Below are positions 54,236 through 63,188 of a stretch of 64,000 bases of DNA, piece by piece (the first letter of the stretch is position 1; every line of letters starts with the position of its first letter). Position numbers and translations under genes: made by a program. Origin of the DNA: Euwallacea fornicatus. Lineage: Eukaryota; Arthropoda; Insecta; Coleoptera; Curculionidae. The stretch lies in NCBI RefSeq assembly GCF_040115645.1, contig NC_089579.1:1426001-1490000 (forward strand), written 5' to 3'. Below the pieces are notes generated by a model. The model had not been told where the DNA came from. It saw nothing but the letters and a program-made list of their open reading frames with translations, and ran no database searches.

Positions 54236-54751
54236 TCAAGTTACTTTAATGTTACGTTCTTGTTTTATATATTCCATTCTTAGTTCATAAGAACTCTGGT
54301 TCTTACATGATCATCATCTCCACAGTGTGAGTCTGTAACTTGGAATAAATTCAGTAAATAAAAAACGTTTTTTTTTTATATACCCTCGGACACGTAGATT
54401 AGTATTTTAAATTGTGCTCTTTACTGATGTAAGAAAATTTCATGCAGCGTGTCCCAAATTTGAGATATGACGTCTTCACCTATTTGTTTAAATGGCAATC
54501 CTAATTTTTTATGACTATTGCAAGAGGATATGTAAAGTTACACATACATACAAAATACCAAATTTTCGTCCCTTGTCAGTTAAAAGATATTTAACAAAGA
54601 TCTAATAATTCGAAAAATGAAGAAATTTGATTCAACTCAGTAATCTTTCTTCAAGAAATATTCAAAATGTTTTTCATTTACTAATTGACAATACACTAAA
54701 CGGAACTAAAGCTCGTTTTGAACTTTTCTAATTACTTCGGCGGAAATTAGC
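54236..54751. other. Protease 3' UTR and spacer
   Basis: The AATAAA at 54344 should end the protease transcript. The sequence from about 54440 (GCGTGTCCCAAATTTGAG) to 54751 probably belongs to the decayed transposon whose coding remnant follows, since it lies just downstream of that remnant's minus-strand reading frame. Confidence 0.4.
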
Positions 54752-54979
54752 CTACACCTGTGTTATTCGTTCTTGTAACTCTTGAATGTTTTCCGTTTTG
54801 ATCTCTAAAATTTTGCTTTTCAAGTACCGCCATAAGAAATATCCCATAGGTGTTAAATCTGGAGACTTGGGTGGTCATTCAAAAGGTCCTCTTCTATCAA
54901 TCCATTTGTCTGGAAATACATCATCCAGATATTCACGGATAAATCTTGCAAAATGAGGAGGGGTATCGTGTTGTTGAAA
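54752..54979 (-). pseudogene. Mariner-type transposase fragment
   Basis: The minus strand encodes FQQHDTPPHFARFIREYL, WIDRRGPFE, a stop, then SPDLTPMGYFLWRYLKSK. These match the second and third catalytic-acid regions (W-QQDGAPPH and SPDLNPID type) of Tc1/mariner-superfamily DDE/D transposases widespread in insects. An in-frame TGA, where the family has Trp, and another stop after 54754 show that it is dead. Neither the N-terminal DNA-binding part nor terminal repeats could be found. Confidence 0.85.
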
Positions 54980-54989
54980 TCAGACGTTT

Positions 54990-55400
54990 CTATTCGGAAA
55001 TCAACTTCAACAGGAAATTCCGAATTAAAGTAAACAGTTGCTACTCAACATACAAGACTATAAAAGCAGGAGTACCTCAAAGAGCAGTACTATCGCCGTT
55101 CCTGTATAATGTATATGTGTCAGACCCTCCGAGGATCCAACAAGCTCAACTGGCACTATATGCAGACGATACTGCAATCATTGCAAGTTAATGGAATGGG
55201 AAACTGCTAACCAGGTACTTGCAAGAGGACATTACAGCGTTAAAAAAATGGTCCTAAAGATGGAAAATCAAAATTAATGCCGAAAAAACCCAGGCAGTTG
55301 TCTTCAAAAAGAAGCACAGAATCAATACAGGACACAATAAAAATCAGCAACGAATAAGTACCGTGATCAAATAAAGTCACATACTTAGGAATACTCATGG
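54990..55400 (+). pseudogene. Jockey-type non-LTR reverse transcriptase fragment
   Basis: The plus-strand frame 54946-55191 contains the RT core: GVPQRAVLSPFLYNVYVSD, then ALYADDTAIIAS with the catalytic YADD. After a stop, the next piece continues in other frames (KWKIKINAEKTQAVVF-like thumb region, about 55240-55310). These are hallmarks of jockey-clade LINEs. The 5' part of the RT, the endonuclease and the 3' end are missing. It begins within about ten bases of the transposase fragment, on the opposite strand. Confidence 0.88.
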
Positions 55401-56516
55401 ATGAAAAAATTGACAATAAATATAGGAATATTTAAAATATCGGGATTATTCGTATCGAAAAATAATAATGAATTAGAAAAAGTTGCTCTAAATTTTGACA
55501 TTACCGTATTTCTAGTAATTACGAACGTGACGCAGTTAATACCGTAAAAAATTCTGTATTGTAACAAAGTACCGTTCTTGAAAAATCTCGGCTTCCTTTT
55601 TCGAGATTTAATTCTCGTTCTGAATTTTACCAAAAGCGACCGTTGGAAGAAATTGCGATCCCACTCCTTCTAACTGAGTCAACCCGAGGTATGTACAGTC
55701 AACACAGGTCTAAGGTTTTCAATCGAAATTTAGGGAAGTAAAATGTAAAATACGATTATCTCGAATTTCAAGCGTCAACCGTGAGCGCCTCCGGTTTGAG
55801 GAACCAAAACCATTTGTAAATATTGGCCTCTTACGTAGGCAACTCTAGCGGTTTCTAACATTTTTTTTTTGTTTAAGTGTAGAGTACCTTAAGCACAAGC
55901 GCGTTATTAATAACAATCACGAAATCTTGACAATTGGCGGAGTAGGTTTTGTTCGGGAAAGATGGTGACACAACGGTAAGGTGAACAGTGGCTTTGTTGT
56001 CGTCATCATCATTACAAATATCAATGACTATCAGAACGTAATAAATTCTACACGATCGTTTTTTCGTCAAAACTCCGACTTCTTTTCCGATCGATTTGTT
56101 CTTATTTTTAAAATAACAAACGTATTTGTCGAGTCCTTACCAGTAGTATAAAGTGGTTCGGCCTGGAAATACCGAAAGTTTATTTGGGCGAGGACAATAT
56201 TATAATTTACCAAATAGCACTTTCTAAACCGAAACGCGGAAATTTATTTAAAATGTACATTTCAAAACAAAAAGGTTTTGTCATTAATTACAATTGAAAA
56301 GCGTTCATCTCATGCCAGTCGTCGACGGAGAAAATATAATTCTCTTAACTAGGAAAGGTGAGAAAGAAAACAAAAACCCATTCCCATTTGAATTTGTAGC
56401 GATTTCTCGTCATCGGTTATTTTGAGTTTTTTTTAATGTTTATTTTGAGTAGTTTGTTTTATTTCTAAAACGAACAACGGATATTTTTCCTTTATCTAAG
56501 TTATCAATTTTTTTTC
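55401..56516. other. Spacer containing copy 1 of a diverged duplicated segment
   Basis: No gene supported. The segment 55600-55830 resembles 58620-58840 (same orientation): TTCGAGAT, then 86-89 bases to GTANGTACAGTCA, then GGTCTA, TTTTCAAT and AATTTAGG. In this copy the part aligned with the downstream candidate exon contains stops. The rest is AT-rich. Confidence 0.4.
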
Positions 56517-57905
56517 TTGTGTGGCGCCATCTATGAACTTCGATTTTTTCTTCAACCAAATTACAGTTTCCTTCCTTATTCCACACCCGCCATCTACCGT
56601 CTAGAGGCAGAGTCTTTTACAGATTTCTTCCCATCAAAATTACAGTTCCCTTCCTTGTTCTACATGCGCCATCTACCGTTCAGGGGAAGAACCTTTTACA
56701 GATTTCTTCCCATCCAAATTACAGTTCCCTTCCTTGTTCTACATTCGCCATCTACCGCCCAGGGGAAGAACCTTTTACAGATATCTTCCCATCCAAATTA
56801 CAGTTCCCCGCCTTGTTCTGCTCGCGCCATCTACCGTCCAGGGGAAGAACCTTTTACAGATTTCTTCCCATCCAAATTACAGTTCCCTTCCTTGTTCTGC
56901 TCTCGCCATCTACCGTTCAGGGGAAGAACCTTTCACAGATATCTTCCCATCCAAATTACAGTTCCCCGCCTTGTTCTGCTCGCGCCATCTACCGCCCAGG
57001 GGAAGAACCTTTTACAGATATCTTCCCATCCAAATTACAGTTTCCTTCCTTGTTCTACATTCGCCATCTACCGCCCAGGGGAAGAACCTTTCACAGATTT
57101 CTTCCCATCCAAATTACAGTTTCCTTCCTTGTTCTACATTCGCCATCTACCGTCCAGGGGAAGAACCTTTTACAGATTTCTTCCCATCCAAATTACAGTT
57201 CCCTTCCTTGTTCTACATTCGCCATCTACCGCCCAGGGGAAGAACCTTTTACAGATATCTTCCCATCCAAATTACAGTTCCCCGCCTTGTTCTGCTCGCG
57301 CCATCTACCGTTCAGGGGAAGAACCTTTCACAGATATCTTCCCATCCAAATTACAGCTCCCAACCTTGTTCTGCTCGCGCCATCTACCGTTCAGGGGAAG
57401 AACCTTTCACAGATATCTTCCCATCCAAATTACAGCTCCCTTCCTTGTTCTACATTCGCCATCTACCGTCCAGGGGAAGAACCTTTTACAGATTTCTTCC
57501 CATCCAAATTACAGTTCCCTTCCTTGTTCTACATTCGCCATCTACCGCCCAGGGGAAGAACCTTTTACAGATATCTTCCCATCCAAATTACAGTTCCCCG
57601 CCTTGTTCTGCTCGCGCCATCTACCGTTCAGGGGAAGAACCTTTCACAGATATCTTCCCATCCAAATTACAGCTCCCAACCTTGTTCTGCTCGCGCCATC
57701 TACCGTTCAGGGGAAGAACCTTTCACAGATATCTTCCCATCCAAATTACAGTTCCCCGCCTTGTTCTGCTCGCGCCATCTACCGTCCAGGGGAAGAACCT
57801 TTTACAGATATCTTTCCATTCAAATTACAGTTTCCTTCCCTGTTCTACTTGCGCCATCTGCCGTCTAGAGGCGGAAGCTTACAGATTTCTTTCCCGCCCA
57901 ATTAC
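56517..57905. repeat. 79 bp minisatellite, about 17 copies
   Basis: The anchor CATCTACCG recurs at 56591 and then exactly every 79 bases up to CATCTGCCG at 57855 (16 intervals, no indels). Each unit runs through CAGGGGAAGAACC, ACAGAT(A/T)TCTTCCCATCC and AAATTACAG to a CCTTGTTCT and a variable 8-base junction (ACATTCGC or GCTCGCGC types). The first and last units are divergent, both carrying GTCTAGAGGC, as expected at the inactive edges of an array. Units 8-10 are the same as units 12-14, so a four-unit (316 bp) block has been duplicated. Because 79 is not a multiple of three and the unit has no plus-strand stop, all three plus frames stay open for over 1 kb; I do not regard these as genes. 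Confidence 0.97.
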
Positions 57906-58536
57906 ACTTTTCCCCACTTGATTTTTCACCCCTTTTTTTTTCACCTGCATACTCATAGGCGTAAGAGGCGCATTTAGGACGGCTTGCGCCCCTTCAGAAC
58001 CACCCCCCATTACCCCAAAACAGGCATACGGAAGGATTGATTTGGAAAAAAAAGCTATGAACTACACCATTAAACACACTAGAACATATCGAATGACAAT
58101 TAAGACATTCCTTGTCAACAATCGAACCGCGAAAGTTCGTTTTGTGTTTTCATTAACAGAAAAGTGGGAATTAACTTAAAATTTTAAATTTGAAATAGAA
58201 ATATAATCTCATTTAAAATTGAGAAGCAATAAATAAGAAAAGGTATCATCCCTGTGGATTGAAAGACCATCTACGGAACCAAGAAAGAAGAGGTAAGAAA
58301 AAAAAAAAGAAGCCCGTTCCTAGAGGATCTTCCAAAAAGTCCTGTTTTGCAAAGTATAGGCTCCTCTATTCCCGAAATATGAGAACTAAGAATAAAATTT
58401 CCCCTCCTTCAAACGCAATCAAAACTTATCGTCGACATTGTCCCAAAGTAGCATTCCTTTCGTAGAGGACCACATTATGTTCATCGACTGTGCCCCTGCA
58501 ATTGGAATTTACCCAAAACTATTTCTCTGTTTTTAG
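57906..58536. other. Spacer right of the minisatellite
   Basis: A C-rich patch (about 57984-58030) is followed by AT-rich DNA. A frame at 58259-58465 encodes a Lys/Arg/Ser-rich peptide with an embedded GTAAGAAAAA that could equally be a splice donor; no family is recognisable. 58525-58536 is the T-rich acceptor of the candidate exon that follows. Confidence 0.35.
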
Positions 58537-58709
58537 TACTGAAACCGAAGCGTTCCACCCCGACGAAGCGAAAAGAATTCTACTACCCACCGCAGCAAGC
58601 AACTATCATCATCCTTCAGAGTCTTCGAGATATAGCATCGGTTGGGTCCTCAATTTCTGGGATGGTTGAGAAAGTAGGGCTTTTCCACGGCTCCACGGTC
58701 GTCACCAAG
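58537..58709 (+). other. Candidate internal coding exon, unidentified
   Basis: A 173-base segment lies between a good acceptor (CTGTTTTTAG) and a good donor (AAG|GTAGGTAC). One frame, entered after two bases, is open to the end: it starts LKPKRSTPTKRKEFYYPP and ends GLFHGSTVVTK, with balanced composition. The base content is richer than the flanks. I cannot place it in a family, and I found no partner exon with matching phase. It could be an exon of a gene running off the right side of the window, or a non-coding 5' exon. Confidence 0.35.
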
Positions 58710-59866
58710 GTAGGTACAGTCAGCTTTGGTCTATCATTTTCAATTGCAATTTAGGATAAGTAAAATTGTACTTTCTTGCGTTTCAAGTGTGAATGGGGCG
58801 CGCCTGCCTTTCTGGTGGTTTGAGCCCTAATCACTAGTCAATTTTGGTTCTTTCGAAAGCAACCACTTCTATACTTTCAAAGGTTCTCATATATTTAGCA
58901 TTTATCTGGAGAAATTTGCTTATTTCATCTTAGGGTATTGTTTTATTAACAATGTGAGAAATGTTTATCGGAAGGGAATATTTATTTTAGCAAAATTACA
59001 ATACTTTTTGTTTAAATTTCCATTATAGTAAATTAGTTGATACATCTTTATCACGGTTCTCATTTATGTGGCTACCACAATGTATCAACAACGTGTCTTT
59101 GAAATAATCCACCAACCTTTTGTTGGTAGATTAATAATTGAAAATTGTAACATAACAACACATTTTAAATAGTGGCTTAAAAAATAACAGTCATAGATAA
59201 AGAAACAGTGTTAATTAATATACATATAATTATTTTCAGAATTTCATCCAATGGTTTTCTTTAAAAATTGCCATTTAAAGAAATCCATCATAGGTGAATA
59301 ATAAACACTTAAACATTCCATTCGGGGAATTCTTCCTATGAATCGTCGTTACCTCGCTTTGTATCCGCTGAGGCGGCGACGTTGCCATTTTTGTCTCTCT
59401 CCGAAAATTGCAATAATTTTATAATTTTCACCTTCTTTCGTTATAACAAACGTTTACTTTTATTTATACGAGATGTTTTTGGTAATAGAAAGTTATAATT
59501 TGCCATTGGGGAAAGATAGAAAAGATGATTCCTCAATTTTGTTCGTTTCCCACTTTTTAAAGCGATAAGTGCTTCAAACTCATTACACAGAGATACATCC
59601 GAATATGATTTGAAGTTGTTAAAACTAAAATTACTGTTAATAATTGGAGTAGTTATCTAGCACTGGTTTAATGGAATTTGTTTATGTAAATTAATCGATT
59701 ACAGGTAAAAATTATAACAAAAGAAGGTGAATGAGAGGGATGGTACAAAGGGGGTAATGAGGGGGTGTTGAAGGGTTAATTTGCATTATTCGTTAATGGA
59801 AATTGACCCCCAACATCCACAATGATGAAAATTATTGAGGAAACCCAGTAATTTTCAGAAAAGCAT
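58710..59866. other. Spacer containing copy 2 of the duplicated segment
   Basis: 58710-58840 aligns with 55692-55830 (shared GTANGTACAGTCA, GGTCTA, TTTTCAAT, AATTTAGG). Further on is AT-rich DNA, with a short GC-richer patch at 59340-59400. No gene is recognised. Confidence 0.4.
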
Positions 59867-60678
59867 TCATTGGAAGAATTCCCTTATTTTTTTGATTTCT
59901 TGCACAATCCGGCAACACTGTACGACACCGGGCCCAAAGAGGGCCCGGCAGAGAAACGGACGCAACGCAAAGATACGTGGAGAAGAAACCCTCCAGGTAC
60001 CTTGACGAGGAGTCGGCCTCTCGACCGACCCCTCTTTGGGGGTCTTAACCCAATTGTTAGATCCGGCAGAACAACAACGACCACAAGCCGGAGTCGCCCC
60101 CCGGTGAACGGGCAAACGGAGGAATCATCAATGGGGCCAGCACCGATGAGGCCTTCGTTCACGACGCCCCCCGAAGAGGTGCAGCAACAAGTGCCGCTGT
60201 CGTTAACTGGTCCAGATCCCGAGGGAAAAGACGGCGACAGCCACCGAAAACTTTACTAGTCTAAGTTCTAGGATTTTGCGAGGAGACGGTTTTTTACCGG
60301 TGGTTCCATCTGCGGCCACGATAGGAATCGAACGGTACCGAAGGGCCATCTCAGAGGGAGCTGGTGCTGATCGTCACAAGTCGGAAAGTCAGCGAAAGGG
60401 AAGGTCCCAGACGGCAATTCGTTGCAATTCAATTCGACGCAATCGTCGGGAACCACCCGTTCTATCCTCACAACGTAACGAACAAAGGATTAATTCCTTG
60501 TTCTTGAATCAAAAACGGATCAATCCACTTATTTCAAGAGGAACGATCCAGATTCAAACGTTTAGAGGGAATAAAGATGACAAAAACGTCGTCGACAGAA
60601 CGGGGGGTTCAAAATGGGATGGGGGGCAAAATGGGGGCCGAGACGGAGGATCGGAAAAAGGGCGTTAAGGTACATCAG
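59867..60678 (+). other. GC-rich island, possible 5' exon(s) of an unidentified gene
   Basis: Base composition changes abruptly to GC-rich between about 59900 and 60680. Two plus-strand frames (59870-60259 and 60276-60668) have Pro/Ser/Thr/Arg-rich, low-complexity products with no domain. Both end inside the island and other frames and the opposite strand are also partly open, as expected of GC-rich DNA. A strong donor, CATCAG|GTAAGA, lies at 60678/60679. I read this as the leader or first exon of a plus-strand gene, or as a CpG-type promoter island, rather than as a protein gene. Confidence 0.35.
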
Positions 60679-61310
60679 GTAAGAACCCAAAATAAAACTA
60701 ACAGAGCAGAGAAGAGGAAAATTTGGTTCAGGTTAGCAGCAGCAGCAGCAAGGGGGCACACCATTGGAAAGTGGCTCGATATGGTTATCGAGGCTGCAGG
60801 TAGTGAGGGTGTCACCTACACACGGTAGGGGGCGACTCGCTAAAATAGGTAAAACGTAGGGTTCACAGGGCGCAGCACCTCAAATCCTGGGGACCTAGAA
60901 AGAAGATTGGCACCACCAACTTCAAGTTTAAGGTTCTCGAAGAACCTTAACGAGCAAGTAAGCAAGGGGTACAGGTAAATTTTGGGCAAAAATTTCCACA
61001 TTTGCCTAAATTCGCTCCTCATCAATCGATTCACACATCTAGCTTTTACAAAAGACACACTTTGATACATTTTCAGTAGGTAGGTTTAGCTCGACCAGAA
61101 CTTTGACTCGAAAGAGTCTGAGTGACCAACGAAGAGGCAGGATGTCATCATTTGCCCCCTTTAGCAAACACTGAACACGTTTTATACACGGGTTCACTTT
61201 GACCAGATCAAGGGGGGCCAGGGATACATCGAAGTTTCATCGACATGGACTCTCTCAGCAGGAACAGGGAGTTGGTATTTGTTAATAATTTTTTAGTAAC
61301 TTTTTTTTAG
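60679..61310 (+). other. Putative intron between exon-like segments
   Basis: This runs from the donor at 60679 to the T-rich acceptor ending in AG at 61310. It contains a CAG repeat (about 60737-60754) preceded by TTAG and followed by GCTGCAG|GTAGTG, which could be an alternative small exon (about 60739-60801). Nothing else is recognisable. Confidence 0.3.
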
Positions 61311-61409
61311 CAGCAGAAATGGCATTTGGTAAATTCGTAAGGTACATTTGGCGTGAGCAAGGTAAAAAGGAGCAGAGAGCAGAACTTGTCGGAGAAGAAA
61401 ATATCCAAG
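61311..61409 (+). CDS. Candidate first coding exon, partial gene, unidentified
   Basis: A 99-base segment lies between the acceptor TTTTTTTTAG and the donor CAAG|GTAAGC. An ATG at 61319 starts a frame that stays open to the donor: 30 codons beginning MAFGKFVRYIW and ending VGEENIQ, charged and Lys/Glu-rich. If real, the rest of the protein lies beyond the window or in exons I cannot find. The upstream GC-rich island would supply the 5' UTR. No family is recognised. Confidence 0.3.
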
Positions 61410-61982
61410 GTAAGCACAGAAATTTGGTTTTAATTTGAATATCGAGTGCTTATTTCCAACAAGGTACGAGTAAAAAGGGTTACTATCATACAGCAGTAGT
61501 GTCTCTATACAGGGAACTAATTTAGAAAGGGCCTCATCAATTGTTGTTAGAATGCAGTCAGAAAAAATTCAAAATACAACAGTAATACAAAGTGTGTATT
61601 ACATTAATAACTGAATTTTTTAATTGAAAAAGTAGGCATTCATCCATTTTAACAATAAAACATCTTCAAATTTAGTTTTTTTTTAAATTTTATAGAGAAC
61701 ATAAGAAGCTGTAAAATATAGACACATAAAAGGAATTATTTTTTCTTTAAACAAATTATAAAGTGTAGGATCTTTCCTTTCATTTCTTACACAGCTATTT
61801 TAACAAAAACCATTATTTACAACAAGTAGATAGTTTACTATATTTGAGTAGAAAGTTCAATGTAGAGAGAATTTTTACTTGTATATTATTATTGTTTTGG
61901 TAAACATATACACATTCATACACTGACTCATTTGTTTTAGAGTTAGTCTGTAAAAAGTTTATCAAAGGTACGATTCAGCATG
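61410..61982. other. AT-rich stretch after the candidate exon
   Basis: Very AT-rich with no open frame of interest. It is probably intronic if the exon at 61311 is real. Confidence 0.4.
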
Positions 61983-62222
61983 GATTTTTAAAAAATTATG
62001 GAGCTCAACAAAGTGCACATTTTCATAAAAAATGGCCCGGTCAATGTAAAATTTAAGGCCTACCGTGACAATTTCTAAGAGCAAAATTTTAATAAATCGC
62101 CAATATGACTTATTAAAATTTTGCTTCTAGAAACTGTCACAGTAGGCCTTAAATTTTACATCCACCAGGCCATTTTTGATGAAAATGTGTAGTTTATAAA
62201 GCTCTGTAATTTTTAAAAAATC
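61983..62222. repeat. 240 bp fold-back element (inverted repeat)
   Basis: Left arm 61983 to about 62092 and right arm about 62110-62222 are reverse complements with few mismatches. The matching blocks are GATTTTTAAAAA/TTTTTAAAAAATC at the ends, then GAGCT/AGCTC. Next come CACATTTTCAT/ATGAAAATGTG and TGTAAAATTTAAGGCCTAC with its complement. The last pair, AGCAAAATTTTAATAA with its complement, flanks a loop of about 16 bases (ATCGCCAATATGACTT). No coding. It is a fold-back MITE; its RNA would be a long near-perfect hairpin. Confidence 0.85.
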
Positions 62223-63028
62223 AGGGTTCAACCGCACAATTAATAAAACTAATGCAAATTAGGGGACAGGTTTAAATGAACATTTTTTCATAAAATATGA
62301 GAAAATATGTGAAGGAACCTTCTCTTAAAATTAATGATCTCACTTAACTTGCACCCAACATGTATATATTTTTAAATACTCGAATACAGTGTATTTCCTA
62401 AAGGTAAGGAAAATGTTTTATTAGAAACTTATCAAAATTTACAGCTACAGTTTCTCACTGGATTATTTTAAATGAATTAATTTTAAAATTTCCTAAAACT
62501 GTTGAAGAACAAAATACTTAAAATTACTCAAAGAACAATCCAACCTCTAAACTTTCACCTATTATTATGTAGGAAACACACTGTAAATACACACATTTGA
62601 TTCTGGAGGTAAGATTACCTACATTATTACCAAAACGTCCATTCAAAAAATAATTTTAATTCTCTTCTTCATTCCTTTAAATATTTGCATCGTTTGCATC
62701 GAAGTAACAAACACCAAACACCCTGTAGATTTACAGTTTGCATTAAGAAATAATTCCAATACTTCACTTTTTTTCTTTTTGTTTTGTAAATGCACAATTG
62801 TTGATACAAGCCTTTTTAGGTTAACCAAAGGATATAAAAAAAGGAGGAGGAGGAGAAGGAGGAGAATACGACGGCAGTAGCAGCACAAAGACAAAAAACA
62901 ACAGCACCGTAGCAACATAGTTACATAGCTTCGAGACTCTGCAGTGGATAAGGAGGATTTAAACAAGAACAGAAAGAAGATTTTCTCACAGCCGAGTCAC
63001 GTCACCTACAGAGAAGAAATATCATAGG
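62223..63028. other. Spacer between two inverted-repeat elements
   Basis: AT-rich, with a purine microsatellite of GGA units (about 62837-62865) whose complement gives the Leu-rich minus-strand frame 62966-62643. No gene is supported. Confidence 0.45.
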
Positions 63029-63188
63029 TACAAGATCGTTCACGCCATTTGACAATAATTTTCCAGTAATTTCAAAACTCATCATAGTATTTTGTAAAAA
63101 CATAACTTCAATACTTTAATCTCTCTAACGTTCAAGTCGATTACAATACGTTCCACAGAGTATCTGATATGGCGTGAACGACCCTGTA
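63029..63188. mobile_element. Short MITE with TA flanks (160 bp)
   Basis: The left end reads TACAAGATCGTTCACGCCAT at 63029-63048. The right end at 63169-63188 is ATGGCGTGAACGACCCTGTA, whose complement is TACAGGGTCGTTCACGCCAT. The 12-base core CGTTCACGCCAT is perfect and only two of the outer positions differ. TA at each edge fits a Tc1/mariner-type target duplication. The interior is non-coding. Confidence 0.85.

Noticed and set aside
56734..57921. Second and third long open frames in the minisatellite
   Set aside because: They follow from a stop-free unit whose length is not a multiple of three; the same peptide appears in all frames.
62643..62966. Leu-rich minus-strand frame
   Set aside because: It arises from a GGA microsatellite on the plus strand.
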